This document shows positions 1-8,028 of a DNA stretch of 48,003 nucleotides, piece by piece. The notes under the pieces are model-generated. The model did no database searches and was not told where the DNA came from. It was given only the letters and a program-made list of their open reading frames with translations. Position 1 is the stretch's first letter, and each line of letters begins with the position of its first letter. The DNA comes from Bacteroidota bacterium (lineage in GTDB: Bacteria; Bacteroidota; Bacteroidia; Bacteroidales; GCA-2748055), in assembly GCA_020047715.1 (NCBI GenBank), contig JAIFNN010000069.1, positions 1-48,003 of the forward strand, written 5' to 3'. The translations under genes were made by a program, and so were the position numbers.

Positions 1-296
1 GGCTGAAATACCTTCAGGAGCGGGAGGCGCATGTTGAAATTGTTGATTATATTAAACAGGGTATTTCTATAGCTGAAATCCGGGAAATTATTTTAAAATT
101 GCATGTCAGCCCTTTTGAGTTGGTTCGGAAAAATGAGGCTGTTTATAAAAAAGAGCTCAAAAACCTGAGTCTGACTGACGAGGAGTGGATCAAGATAGTT
201 TCGGAAAATCCGGTCTTGCTTCGTCGCCCGATAGTTCTTGCAAAGCATAAGGGAATTATTGGTGATGAGGCCGAGAATATTGAAAAGATACTTTAA
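1..296 (+). CDS. ArsC/Spx-family arsenate reductase-like protein (5' end cut off)
   Basis: The reading frame is open from base 3, so the gene starts before the window; the track's start at 99 is only an internal TTG. The visible 97 residues match the C-terminal part of the ArsC/Spx family: a helix-rich stretch (HVEIVDYIKQGIS), then SPFELVRKNE, and near the end the family hallmark ENPVLLRRPIV, in which the Arg after the NP-L-L-R block corresponds to an oxyanion-binding Arg in ArsC. The CxxC/CX5 active-site region lies outside the window, so arsenate reductase cannot be told from the broader YffB/Spx-like reductases. A lipoprotein gene follows 16 bp downstream in the same direction. Confidence 0.8.
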   Translation, partial: LKYLQEREAHVEIVDYIKQGISIAEIREIILKLHVSPFELVRKNEAVYKKELKNLSLTDEEWIKIVSENPVLLRRPIVLAKHKGIIGDEAENIEKIL

Positions 297-312
297 CTCT
301 AAACCCCAAATT

Positions 313-786
313 ATGAAGAAGCTAAATCTATTAAGACTTTTGTTATCGGTTTTTGCAATGGCAGCTGTTTTAAGTTCTTGTAAAAAGGATGAAAGCTTCA
401 GCCAGGTTACTGTGTTTGAAAGGGGTATCCACGAGGCCATTAACGATCATAGGGTTTCTGTTTCCAAGCCGGAAATGGTTCTGCAATTTCTTATGATCGA
501 CGATGCACAGTCGGCCAGTGCGAAACTGGCTAACGGCACTGTAACCGGAATCGAGCCGATTGTTGCAAGCCTGAGGGCACTTCAAACCGACCTCGGCGGC
601 ACAGCCAGCAGCGTTTGGACCGTGCAGTGCCAATATGAAAATGTTGATTCGGTAATGAGTATCGTTCTCGGTAACGCGGAAATAAAAGCCACCATCGAAG
701 GCAATTTTAACCAGTCGGCCGTTGGCGCAGTAAAAGACAAGGATGGGATTTTCCATATCACCCACTTTTTAATGCTAATCCCCTGA
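313..786 (+). CDS. Lipoprotein with a degenerate CAP/SCP-like domain
   Basis: I chose the ATG at 313, inside the longer track ORF (238), because it gives a clean lipoprotein signal: MKK, a hydrophobic run, then the lipobox LSSC with Cys at about residue 23 and KKDE after it. The mature part (about 130 residues) keeps the outline of a CAP (cysteine-rich secretory/SCP) domain: IHEAINDHR near the start, a central [12 protein letters not shown] helix, and a final [13 protein letters not shown]...[10 protein letters not shown] strand pair resembling the CAP end 'I.G.Y...GVG'. The usual CAP histidines and glutamates are not visible, so any activity is doubtful. It would sit lipid-anchored in the outer or inner membrane. 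The fold is inferred from pattern only; the lipoprotein call is firm. Confidence 0.7.
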   Translation: MKKLNLLRLLLSVFAMAAVLSSCKKDESFSQVTVFERGIHEAINDHRVSVSKPEMVLQFLMIDDAQSASAKLANGTVTGIEPIVASLRALQTDLGGTASSVWTVQCQYENVDSVMSIVLGNAEIKATIEGNFNQSAVGAVKDKDGIFHITHFLMLIP

Positions 787-796
787 AATAAAAAAT

Positions 797-2182
797 ATGA
801 AGAACAGAATTGAAAAAGACACCATGGGCCCTATTGAGGTTCCGGGTGACAAGTATTGGGGCGCTCAGACACAGCGCTCGCGCGATAATTTCAAAATTGG
901 CGGGCAGCTTATGCCCATTGAGATAATTTACGCTTTTGCATATCTGAAAAAAGCAGCAGCATTGGCAAATCAGGATCTTGGCGTGCTGAGCGGCGAAAAG
1001 GCAGAACTTATTGCTGCAGTTTGCGATGAAATCCTTGCAGGAAAGCTCGACTCGGAGTTCCCGTTGGTAATCTGGCAAACCGGCAGCGGCACCCAGTCGA
1101 ACATGAACCTGAATGAAGTGATCGCCAACCGCGCCCATGTTCTGAAAGGAAATGTGCTCGGCGAAGGGGCGACTTTTATCCATCCCAACGATGACGTTAA
1201 CAAATCCCAGAGTTCAAACGACACCTTCCCAACGGCTATGCATATCGCTGCCTACAAGGTGATTGTTGAAACCACTATTCCGGGAGTGGAACGGCTTAAG
1301 AACACCTTGAAAACGAAGTCGGACGAATTCATGGACATTGTAAAAATAGGCCGTACCCACTGGATGGATGCAACACCTCTTACCCTGGGTCAGGAATTCT
1401 CGGGCTACGTTTCCCAGCTGGAACATGGTGTTAAAGCGCTGAAGAATACCCTTTCGCATCTTTCGGAAATTGCCCTCGGGGGAACTGCAGTTGGCACAGG
1501 GATAAACACTCCAAAAGGTTATTCCGAAAAGGTGGCTGAAAAAATCGCGGGATTAACAGGGCTACCGTTTGTAACCGCTGTCAATAAATACGAGTCGCTC
1601 GCGGCGCACGACGCAATCGTTGAAGCGCATGGGGCTTTGAAGACCCTTGCCGTAAGCCTTACGAAAATTGCCAACGACATTCGTCTTCTTGCCTCAGGCC
1701 CACGCTGCGGTATCGGCGAAATAATGATTCCCGAAAACGAACCTGGCTCTTCGATTATGCCGGGCAAAGTGAATCCTACTCAGGTTGAGGCACTTACCAT
1801 GGTTTGCGCACAGGTACTCGGGAACGATGTTGCCATCAATATTGGCGGGATGAACGGAACTTTCGAGCTGAATGTTTATAAGCCCATGATGATCAGTAAC
1901 TTTCTTCACTCTGCGCGTTTGATCGGCGACGCCTGCGTTTCGTTTGATGAGCATTGCGCAACCGGGATTAAACCGAACCTTACAAGCATCAAGAAGAATC
2001 TCGACAACTCATTAATGCTTGTTACGGCCCTGAACACCCATATCGGTTACGACAAAGCCGCACAGATTGCCAAAAAGGCACATAAAGAACATTTAACCTT
2101 GAAGCAGGCTGCTGAGGCATTGGGATTTGTAAGTTCTGAGGATTTTGATACGTGGGTGGATCCGTCGAAAATGATTGGATGA
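797..2182 (+). CDS. fumC: Class II fumarate hydratase
   Basis: This enzyme interconverts fumarate and (S)-malate in the TCA cycle or its reductive branch, as a cytoplasmic homotetramer. The 461 residues equal the usual FumC length. Family signatures are in order: the N-terminal DTMGPIEVP and [18 protein letters not shown] (about residue 95), SSNDTFPT (about 139), [16 protein letters not shown] (about 185), and the superfamily signature [13 protein letters not shown] (about 317) with the catalytic Ser loop. The ATG lies 11 bp after the preceding lipoprotein stop, so the two may be co-transcribed. One small difference: the loop reads [10 protein letters not shown], where many FumC have GRTHLQDATP. 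Nothing is broken. Confidence 0.97.
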   Translation: MKNRIEKDTMGPIEVPGDKYWGAQTQRSRDNFKIGGQLMPIEIIYAFAYLKKAAALANQDLGVLSGEKAELIAAVCDEILAGKLDSEFPLVIWQTGSGTQSNMNLNEVIANRAHVLKGNVLGEGATFIHPNDDVNKSQSSNDTFPTAMHIAAYKVIVETTIPGVERLKNTLKTKSDEFMDIVKIGRTHWMDATPLTLGQEFSGYVSQLEHGVKALKNTLSHLSEIALGGTAVGTGINTPKGYSEKVAEKIAGLTGLPFVTAVNKYESLAAHDAIVEAHGALKTLAVSLTKIANDIRLLASGPRCGIGEIMIPENEPGSSIMPGKVNPTQVEALTMVCAQVLGNDVAINIGGMNGTFELNVYKPMMISNFLHSARLIGDACVSFDEHCATGIKPNLTSIKKNLDNSLMLVTALNTHIGYDKAAQIAKKAHKEHLTLKQAAEALGFVSSEDFDTWVDPSKMIG

Positions 2183-2190
2183 TAGTTTTT

Positions 2191-3345
2191 CTAGTAATTA
2201 CGCTTGATATATTCTTCAAATTTTGGAACTGTGAAGGTGATCAGGCCACGGGAAGGACTGTAAGCCATACCTTTTTTGATAAGCTCATCCCTTAGTGGAG
2301 CAGCTTGCCGGACATTAATTTTAAGTATTTCCGCTACTTCAGTCGAGTTTGCAGGAAGATGACCTACCATTGCCAATGCTCGGGCGTATTCTTGTTGCCT
2401 TTCTGTTAACCGTTCATATCGTATTCGAAAAAATCCGGAATCCAAAGCTGAAACTGCTCTTAAGGAGGCTTTATTGACATCGTTAAGGCTAATGGGTGAT
2501 GCTTTTGCTGTTTCCCATACGTGGTATCCCCATACTTGCAGAAAGTAGGGATATCCTTCTGTTTCATCAATAATTTGTTTTAGAGCATCAGGTTCGAAAC
2601 TGACATTCTCATTTAAGGCTGGCTTTTCCAAAGCTTCCTGAGCACTTTTATAATCCAGCCTGTCAATTGGAATGTAGTCAAACAGCCTTTCTGCATACGA
2701 TTTTGCTTCACCAGCTAATTTGGCTAATTGTGGCAAACCTGCTCCAAAAAAGAGAAAAGGCAACTGCTTTTGGGAAATTTTATGCATGGCCAGAATTAGC
2801 GCTGCAAAATCATTTCCATCAAGGTACTGAACTTCATCAATCATGATGATTACAACTGTGTTTCTATTTTTTGCAGCTTCACCAATCGAAACAAACATGT
2901 CGGCCAGATCTATATTTAAGTCACCTGTTAAATTCCCTGATGTAAGGCTAAACTCGAATTCCCCAATTTTTACTTTGAAAATTCCGGCGAATTCTCTCAG
3001 GAGTCCAAACGTTCTTTGAATGTCCTTGCCGATTTTTTTTCTTCGATCAAGTTTAAGAAGCAAACGGTGCAATTGTTGAGTCATCATTTCTGGCAATGCT
3101 TGTCCAGGTGTTGCTTCAAAAAAGGCAATATGATTTCCTGAATCCTCTGCCAATTGATTAATTCTGTTCAACAGTACTGTTTTACCAACTCCCCTCAAAC
3201 CAAGCATAATTTGACTTTTAGCTGCCTTATTGTTTAATGATCTTTGGATAGCATTAACAGCCTGGAGAAGTATTGCTTCACGTCCGGCCAGTTCAGGAGG
3301 TGGAGTGCCAGCTCCAGGTGTATAAGGATTGTCAATTGGATTCAT
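2191..3345 (-). CDS. STAND/AAA-type ATP-binding protein with C-terminal winged helix
   Basis: This 384-residue ATPase belongs to the archaeal-type/AAA_16 P-loop group. Walker A GLRGVGKT is at residues 49-56 and Walker B VVIIMIDEVQYL at about 163-174; the lid reads EGYPYFLQVWGYHVW (about 265-280). The C-terminal 90 residues (ERQQEYARALAMVGHLPANSTEVAEIL...) look like a winged helix. There is no signal peptide or membrane helix. It is convergent with fumC, whose stop lies 8 bp from this gene's stop. By eye it is more AT-rich than fumC, as expected for an acquired gene. Family members are often orphan regulators or defence/mobile-element ATPases; the sequence does not show which. No partner gene is next to it except the small winged-helix gene on the other strand. 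Confidence 0.85.
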   Translation of the reverse strand: MNPIDNPYTPGAGTPPPELAGREAILLQAVNAIQRSLNNKAAKSQIMLGLRGVGKTVLLNRINQLAEDSGNHIAFFEATPGQALPEMMTQQLHRLLLKLDRRKKIGKDIQRTFGLLREFAGIFKVKIGEFEFSLTSGNLTGDLNIDLADMFVSIGEAAKNRNTVVIIMIDEVQYLDGNDFAALILAMHKISQKQLPFLFFGAGLPQLAKLAGEAKSYAERLFDYIPIDRLDYKSAQEALEKPALNENVSFEPDALKQIIDETEGYPYFLQVWGYHVWETAKASPISLNDVNKASLRAVSALDSGFFRIRYERLTERQQEYARALAMVGHLPANSTEVAEILKINVRQAAPLRDELIKKGMAYSPSRGLITFTVPKFEEYIKRNY

Positions 3346-3486
3346 TTCTTGCTATTTGTACATCAAAGTTAGTATTGTTTGGGATAAAATCACTAACAAA
3401 TTTGCAATTTTTACCCATTTTGCATTTTATGTTGAAAGTTATGATGTATTTTAGGAGGGTCTAAATATAAACAAAAATCTTTGGTG

Positions 3487-3513
3487 AATGTTAGGTTGAT
3501 TCAACCTAACATT
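3487..3513. promoter_or_regulatory. Perfect 13-bp palindrome, likely operator
   Basis: AATGTTAGGTTGA and its exact reverse complement are separated by one base. There is no T-tract after it on either strand, so it is not a terminator. Three bases downstream lies TAACTTTG (3516-3523), a match to the Bacteroidota -7 box TAnnTTTG, although I see no well-spaced -33 TTTG. The palindrome therefore sits where a repressor or activator would act on the small winged-helix gene starting at 3584. It could also serve the divergent ATPase gene starting at 3345. Confidence 0.6.
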
Positions 3514-3583
3514 ACTAACTTTGATATACGGAATCCTTATTCGTATTTCAAAATCCATATATAATTTATAGAAAACCAACATA

Positions 3584-3760
3584 ATGGAAAAAACAGATCT
3601 CGTACTCGCAACCATGAAAGAAGCCGGAAAAGCCCTGAGCGCCGGACAGATCTCCGAATTGTCCGGTCTTGACCGCAAAGAAGTAGATAAAGTAATGAAA
3701 ACCTTGAAAACAGGAGGGAAAATTGTGTCGCCGAAGAATTGCTATTGGCAGCCGGTATGA
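3584..3760 (+). CDS. Small winged-helix/HTH protein (58 aa)
   Basis: This gene is too short for the ORF track. It begins [18 protein letters not shown] and contains a clear helix-turn-helix-wing pattern: [42 protein letters not shown]. That is helix 1, ISELSGL, the recognition helix [16 protein letters not shown], and a short beta wing. It resembles free-standing one-domain wHTH proteins with MarR/Lrp-like topology, common in Bacteroidota. A perfect palindrome with a -7-like box lies 60-100 bp upstream, suggesting autoregulation. The DoxX fusion gene starts 87 bp after its stop in the same direction. The DNA-binding role is inferred from fold pattern only. Confidence 0.75.
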   Translation: MEKTDLVLATMKEAGKALSAGQISELSGLDRKEVDKVMKTLKTGGKIVSPKNCYWQPV

Positions 3761-3847
3761 TAAAGCAATTGAATCAGCTTTTTTTATTGTTCGATAGCAG
3801 AACTTCAACATCCTCAAAATACTATCTCATTTTCAAAAATTCTGTTT

Positions 3848-5431
3848 ATGAATTCTAAAACCAACCAAAACCCAGTTTACCTCTACCTCCTGGTAATTGT
3901 TAGGATAGCAATCGGCTGGCACTTTCTGTATGAAGGTCTGGCCAAGATTATAGGCAACAACTGGAGTTCGGCAGCCTATCTTGCCGGCTCGAAATGGATT
4001 TTCGCTCCGGTTTTTCACTGGATGGCTGATAATGCAGGAATCATTGCCTTTGTTGACTTCCTGAATATCTGGGGGATGACATTGGTAGGCCTCGGCCTTA
4101 TTCTGGGATTGTTTACACGTTGGGCAAGTGCAGGAGGGGCATTAATGCTGTTCTTGTATTTTATTGCTTATCCTCCGATTCCGGGTTATATGTATGGATT
4201 GCCAACCGATGGGAGCTATCTCTGGATAAACAAGACACTTATCGAATTCCTTGTTCTGACCGTTTTTGCATTTCTGTCACCAAGCTTTATGTTTGGGCTC
4301 GACCGGCTTTATGCACACTGGAAAGAAGAGAAAGCCCGCCAGCCTGTTCCCGATCATCCCTCGGATGGAAAAACGGGAATTGAACGCCGCGAAGCTATCA
4401 GAAACCTGATCTCGGTTCCTGCTCTGGGGGCTTTTGCTTATGCGCTCTACAAAAAGGAGAAATGGGACAGTTTTGAAGAAAAATTATTAAAGGTGGAGGG
4501 AATTGATGCTAACTCCGGAGCTACATTGCTGAAATTCAATTATGCTTCCTTAAAAGACCTGAAGGGACAAGTCCCAAAAGCTTATATCAATTACACCGAC
4601 GAATACGGCAAGCCAGCCCGATTCGAATTGAGTCGTTTATTAATGGGGGGCAATCTTATAGGTGGTTGGGCACATGCACGTGACCTAATTTATGTTTCAA
4701 AGCTTGTCAAGACCTATCATACCGATGAAAAGGTTATGCAAACGCTTAACCTGGGAGAGGAATGTGGTATTAATGCAATTATTTCAAATCCACAGCACGG
4801 ACGGATATTCCAAAAATACAAGCATGAGTTCAGGAGTAAAATGAAATTTATATCCGATTGCGGTATTGATCTTGATTTTCAGAAGGGAATTGCCTTGTCG
4901 CTTGCCGGGAATTTTGACGCCCTTTATTGCCAGGGAGAGATTACCGACCGTTGGGCAAACCCTGAATGGGAAGATCCTCTGAAAAGAACGGTTGCAGAAC
5001 GAATGGAACTTATACGAAAGGGTCTTGAGGAAATCAGGAAAAACGGGAAGCCTGCCGGAATTGGTGCGCACAGAATAGAGGCCATAAAAGTATGTGTGGA
5101 GCATGGCTTGAAGCCCGATTTTTGGGTTAAGACCAGTCATAGTCATAATTATTGGTCGGCCCAGAACAACTCCCCCTGGAAGGATAATCTTTTTGATTTT
5201 GACCCCGAGGAAACCGTGCGTTACATGGGAACTCTACCTGAGCCCTGGATTGCCTTTAAGGTGCTGGCTGCGGGAGCAATAACCCCGGAAGAAGGACTGA
5301 AGTACGCATTTGAAAAAGGCGCCGATTTTGTGTGCATGGGGATGTACGATTTTCAGATTGTCGAAGATGTGAATATCGCGCTGAATGTGCTTGAAAATGT
5401 TGCAGGAAGGCAAAGGCCCTGGATGGCGTGA
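3848..5431 (+). CDS. DoxX-family membrane domain fused to a TIM-barrel-like domain
   Basis: Residues 1-155 are a DoxX/DoxD-type four-helix membrane domain (RIAIGWHFLYEGLAKI at about 17, then LGLILGLFTRWAS, and LIEFLVLTVFAFLSPS). After a basic linker comes IERREAIRNLISVPALGAFAYALY (about 176-200), a twin-arginine followed by a hydrophobic stretch, which looks like an internal Tat-type signal or anchor. Residues 215-527 form a soluble domain with LLMGGNLIGGW and a terminal GADFVCMGMYDFQ, reading like a TIM barrel of aldolase/aldo-keto type; it may be relict or active. The substrate is unknown. The DoxX part is usually linked to redox or thiosulfate/quinone chemistry. The 527 residues are read through without a break, so this is a real fusion, not two genes. 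Confidence 0.85.
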   Translation: MNSKTNQNPVYLYLLVIVRIAIGWHFLYEGLAKIIGNNWSSAAYLAGSKWIFAPVFHWMADNAGIIAFVDFLNIWGMTLVGLGLILGLFTRWASAGGALMLFLYFIAYPPIPGYMYGLPTDGSYLWINKTLIEFLVLTVFAFLSPSFMFGLDRLYAHWKEEKARQPVPDHPSDGKTGIERREAIRNLISVPALGAFAYALYKKEKWDSFEEKLLKVEGIDANSGATLLKFNYASLKDLKGQVPKAYINYTDEYGKPARFELSRLLMGGNLIGGWAHARDLIYVSKLVKTYHTDEKVMQTLNLGEECGINAIISNPQHGRIFQKYKHEFRSKMKFISDCGIDLDFQKGIALSLAGNFDALYCQGEITDRWANPEWEDPLKRTVAERMELIRKGLEEIRKNGKPAGIGAHRIEAIKVCVEHGLKPDFWVKTSHSHNYWSAQNNSPWKDNLFDFDPEETVRYMGTLPEPWIAFKVLAAGAITPEEGLKYAFEKGADFVCMGMYDFQIVEDVNIALNVLENVAGRQRPWMA

Positions 5432-5440
5432 GGATTATTA

Positions 5441-5536
5441 AGGGGTAACGGGGTAACGAGGTAACGAAGTTACGTTACTCCGTTACCCCGTTACTCCGTT
5501 ACCTCGTTACCCCGTTACTCCGTTACCTCGTTACCC
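5441..5536. repeat. 8-bp tandem repeat array (GTTACYYC / GRRGTAAC), inverted at its left end
   Basis: The array holds about eleven octamers. The left three read GRRGTAAC, and from about 5470 the orientation flips to GTTACYYC (GTTACTCC, GTTACCCC, GTTACCTC), so the left part can pair with the right part into a long hairpin. It lies 10 bp after the DoxX-fusion stop and 75 bp before the rpsP promoter. The same octamer family recurs at 28629-28738 and 42811-42840. Its period of 8 and lack of spacers exclude a CRISPR array. Confidence 0.85.
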
Positions 5537-5609
5537 TCTCACCCCTCAGGGCGGCGACCATCACCCCGTCAAAAATAATTAGACAATCAAATCGATTTTT
5601 ACAAAATCC

Positions 5610-5640
5610 TTTGTGTTTGAAAGATAAAAAACTACCTTTG
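5610..5640 (+). promoter_or_regulatory. Bacteroidota-type promoter of rpsP-rimM
   Basis: TTTG at 5610-5613, a 19-bp spacer, then TACCTTTG at 5633-5640. This fits the Bacteroidota housekeeping consensus TTTG-N19-21-TAnnTTTG exactly. The start codon of rpsP lies 42 bp downstream. Confidence 0.8.
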
Positions 5641-5681
5641 CACCCTATTTTTAGTGTAGTTAAAATTAAATAATTAAGAGA

Positions 5682-6338
5682 ATGCCTGTAAAAATCAGAT
5701 TAACAAGACAAGGTCGCAAAAAGAGACCTTACTATCACATTGTTGTATCGGATAGCAGGGCGCCACGAGATGGCAGGTTTATCGAAAAGCTGGGAAATTA
5801 CGATCCCAATACTAATCCTGCTACAATTGAACTCGATTTTGGGAAATCCCTCGATTGGGTTTTAAAAGGCGCTCAACCTACTGATACTTGTAGAGCAATT
5901 CTATCCTATAAGGGTGTGATGTACAAGAAACACCTTGTTGAAGGTGTAAGAAAAAATGCTTTTTCGGAAGAGGAAGCTGAGAAAAAGTTTAGCCTTTGGT
6001 TAACCGGAAAAGAAGCCAAGATTCAAGCTAAGATTTCTTCATTGGATCAGAAGAAATCCGACTCGAAGACAAAGGCTATGGAACACGAAGCCAAAGTTAA
6101 CGAAGCGAGAGCCAAGGCAATTGCCAAAAAGAATGCCAAATTAGCAGAAAGTGCTGCTGGTAAGGTAGCGGAAGAAGTGGCGGAAGAAGAAAATGCTGTT
6201 GAAACCGTAGAAGCTCCTGCTTTGGAGACCCCTGTAGCTGAAGTAGCCGCGGCGCCTGTTGAGGCTCCTGTTGCTGAAGCTGCAGCTGAAGAAGCTGAGA
6301 AACCGGCTAATTCAGAAGAAAAAGAATCAGAAGCATAG
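5682..6338 (+). CDS. rpsP: 30S ribosomal protein S16 with long acidic tail
   Basis: S16 binds 16S rRNA early in 30S assembly. The conserved core is residues 1-85: [42 protein letters not shown], then a tail of about 130 residues. Residues 120-160 are a charged helix rich in Lys/Ala/Glu ([20 protein letters not shown]), followed by an Ala/Val/Glu/Pro low-complexity tract to residue 218. Bacterial S16 is usually 80-90 residues; Bacteroidota often carry a C-terminal extension of this kind, so its presence is lineage-typical although the function is unknown. A strong promoter lies just upstream, and rimM follows after 8 bp. Confidence 0.97.
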   Translation: MPVKIRLTRQGRKKRPYYHIVVSDSRAPRDGRFIEKLGNYDPNTNPATIELDFGKSLDWVLKGAQPTDTCRAILSYKGVMYKKHLVEGVRKNAFSEEEAEKKFSLWLTGKEAKIQAKISSLDQKKSDSKTKAMEHEAKVNEARAKAIAKKNAKLAESAAGKVAEEVAEEENAVETVEAPALETPVAEVAAAPVEAPVAEAAAEEAEKPANSEEKESEA

Positions 6339-6346
6339 GATCTTAA

Positions 6347-6865
6347 ATGATCAGGGAGAACTGTTCGTTAATCGGGTATTTTACAAAGTCTCACGGAATT
6401 GGGGGACGGTTGATGCTCCGCTTGAACAGCGATTTTGCTGATGATATTGAACCGGGGGAACCGCTGTTCGTCGAAGTGGACGAACATCTGGTTCCCTTTT
6501 TTATTGAAGAAGCCGAGGTATTTCCCGACCGGGCTATAATCAAACTCGAATTTATCGCAAACCCGGAGGAAGCTCTGAAACTGGTTGGAAAGAATGTTTA
6601 CCTGGAAAACTCACTGATCCGGGAAAAAGATGAACTGTTGGACGAAAATGCCGGAATCTTTGTGGGATACTTTTTTGAAGATAAAACTTCAGGAATCAAA
6701 GGAATCATTAAAGAGTATATCGACAATCCCCTGAATCCGCTTTTTTTGGTTTCTGACAAAACTTCAGAGTTCCTTATCCCGGTTCACCCCGACTTTATTG
6801 TGGAGGTGGATCACAAGAAAAAACTTATGGTATTTGATCTGCCTGAGGGGTTGATGGGACTTTAA
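6347..6865 (+). CDS. rimM: 16S rRNA processing protein RimM
   Basis: RimM is a 30S maturation factor that binds S19 and works on the 3' domain of 16S rRNA. Its 172 residues are typical. The N-terminal RimM domain shows GYFTKSHGIGGRLMLRL (about 10-27), with the KSHGI-G motif of the family; the C-terminal PRC barrel starts near GIFVGYFFED and ends with FLIPVHPDFIVEVDHKKKLMVFDLPEGL, the usual family ending. It lies 8 bp after rpsP, in the conserved rpsP-rimM pair. The trmD and rplS genes that often follow are not here: 272 bp with no convincing gene separate it from the DUF4160 gene. Confidence 0.95.
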   Translation: MIRENCSLIGYFTKSHGIGGRLMLRLNSDFADDIEPGEPLFVEVDEHLVPFFIEEAEVFPDRAIIKLEFIANPEEALKLVGKNVYLENSLIREKDELLDENAGIFVGYFFEDKTSGIKGIIKEYIDNPLNPLFLVSDKTSEFLIPVHPDFIVEVDHKKKLMVFDLPEGLMGL

Positions 6866-7137
6866 TCAAATCGCAGATAAAGCGTTATTTTTGCGATTAG
6901 AATCAAGAAATCTCCGAAATATAGTCCGAAGTCGACAATGAGCTGTTAACCTAATCGTGACCTCTTGTCTTATTAGGAATCGTTTTGTTAATTAGATGCT
7001 TACAAATTTACTAAATCTAATCTGAAGATAACATTCTTGTTCACAAGCCTATCCATATTATAGTATGTTAAAATTTCTGCATATTATTTTATAAGCTGTT
7101 TAACAATCGTTTCACCAGGAATGTTGTAAATTTGTAA

Positions 7138-7377
7138 ATGAGCCCAACTGTTTTTAAATATAAAGAGTATCGGTTCTTCTTTTTTTCAAGAGAAGAAAAA
7201 CGAATGCATATTCATGTGTCTTCACAAAATGGAGAAGCTAAGTACTGGCTGGATCCAGATGTTGAATTAGCTCAAAACATTGGGTTTTCTGCAAAACAAC
7301 TGAATGAGGTTAAACGTTTTATAAAGAATCGAAAAAATGAAATCATCCACTCCTGGGTTAATCACTTCAATAGTTGA
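7138..7377 (+). CDS. DUF4160 domain protein
   Basis: This is a 79-residue protein of the DUF4160 family: MSPTVFKYKEYRFFFFSREE, then the hallmark HIHVSS...GEAKYWLDPDVELA (about 27-45), and FIKNRKNEIIHSWVNHF at the end. It is typically found just upstream of a DUF2442 gene, as here, where the two overlap by 41 bp in different frames. Such pairs have been proposed as toxin-antitoxin-like modules, but the activity is not established. A -7-like TAAATTTG lies at 7127-7134, only 3 bp before the ATG, so the message may be nearly leaderless if that box is used. Confidence 0.85.
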   Translation: MSPTVFKYKEYRFFFFSREEKRMHIHVSSQNGEAKYWLDPDVELAQNIGFSAKQLNEVKRFIKNRKNEIIHSWVNHFNS

Positions 7378-7597
7378 AGTCACCAATATTTCAGCACACG
7401 GTTTTTGGATATTACTGAATGAAAAAGAGTATTTTCTTTCTTATTCCAATTTCCCATGGTTTAAAGAAACAACAATAGACAAAATTTGTGATGTTCAATT
7501 GGTAAATGAAAGGCATTTATATTGGAAACAATTAGATGTCGATTTAGAACTCTCTTCCATCTCAAATCCCGAAGATTACCCGCTGATATTCAAATAA
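7337..7597 (+). CDS. DUF2442 domain protein
   Basis: This 86-residue protein belongs to the DUF2442 family (VTNISAHGFWILLNEKEYFLSYSNFPWFKE, then LYWKQLDVDLELSSISNPEDYPLIFK). The C-terminal W..LD.DL....I..PE.YP pattern is the family signature. DUF2442 proteins have a small NE0471 N-terminal-like fold and often pair with DUF4160. The ATG lies 41 bp inside the DUF4160 gene in another frame, so the two are translationally coupled. The molecular function is unknown. Confidence 0.85.
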   Translation: MKSSTPGLITSIVEVTNISAHGFWILLNEKEYFLSYSNFPWFKETTIDKICDVQLVNERHLYWKQLDVDLELSSISNPEDYPLIFK

Positions 7598-7968
7598 ATG
7601 AATAGAATTTCAAATACTTTTATCTTATTGTTGAGATAAAGTATTTATATGATATCTTGAATAAGAGAAATTATTCATTAAACCCCAAGAACCTGATAAA
7701 ATGATGTTTTTCAGACAAGGCAGAACAAGCCGTGTCAGCGCGTTAAATCATTCCAGTTTAGATACCCTTCCTTTATCCGAAACTGGTACAATTCTTCTTT
7801 TGGAATAACCTGATTATTCAGGATATTTCTGGCTTTACTTAGTTGTTGAGTAATGGCTTATACTTATTGTTCGTCTTCCAATTATAACAATGAATAGACT
7901 ATGTCCACATATAGGCTCTCAAATTCATATAGAAGAGACTTTTGCATACAGATTCTATACTTTTATCC
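7598..7968. other. 371-bp gap without an intact gene
   Basis: The region is AT-rich with no ORF of usable length on either strand. It does contain a short coding-like remnant on the minus strand (7735-7857, listed separately). No promoter of consensus form, tRNA or repeat is visible. Confidence 0.6.
7735..7857 (-). pseudogene. Possible 3' remnant of an eroded gene
   Basis: On the minus strand, 40 codons read ITQQLSKARNILNNQVIPKE then ELYQFRIKEGYLNWNDLTR and stop at TGA. The peptide has the composition of a real globular protein end (amphipathic helix, aromatic-rich tail). The frame is closed directly upstream by TAA and has no ATG. It most likely represents the tail of a lost gene. I do not recognise the family, and chance cannot be excluded. 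Confidence 0.25.
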
Positions 7969-8013
7969 AAAACAAAAAAAGCAAAATCAACCGATTTTGC
8001 TTTTTTTTGTTTT
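7969..8013. terminator. Bidirectional rho-independent terminator
   Basis: AAAACAAAAAAAGCAAAATC, a 4-nt AACC loop, then GATTTTGCTTTTTTTTGTTTT form a near-perfect stem with A-tract and T-tract on opposite sides. It would stop transcription of the minus-strand thioesterase gene and any read-through from the plus strand. Confidence 0.85.
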
Positions 8014-8028
8014 AAGGCTTCTTACATC

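Noticed and set aside
3487-3513. Palindrome as rho-independent terminator
   Set aside because: No T-tract follows on either strand, and the one-base loop is too small for a normal terminator hairpin.
5441-5536. Possible CRISPR array or replication iterons
   Set aside because: The unit is only 8 bp with no spacers and no cas genes nearby. Iteron-like arrays would need a rep gene or DnaA boxes, none of which are seen.
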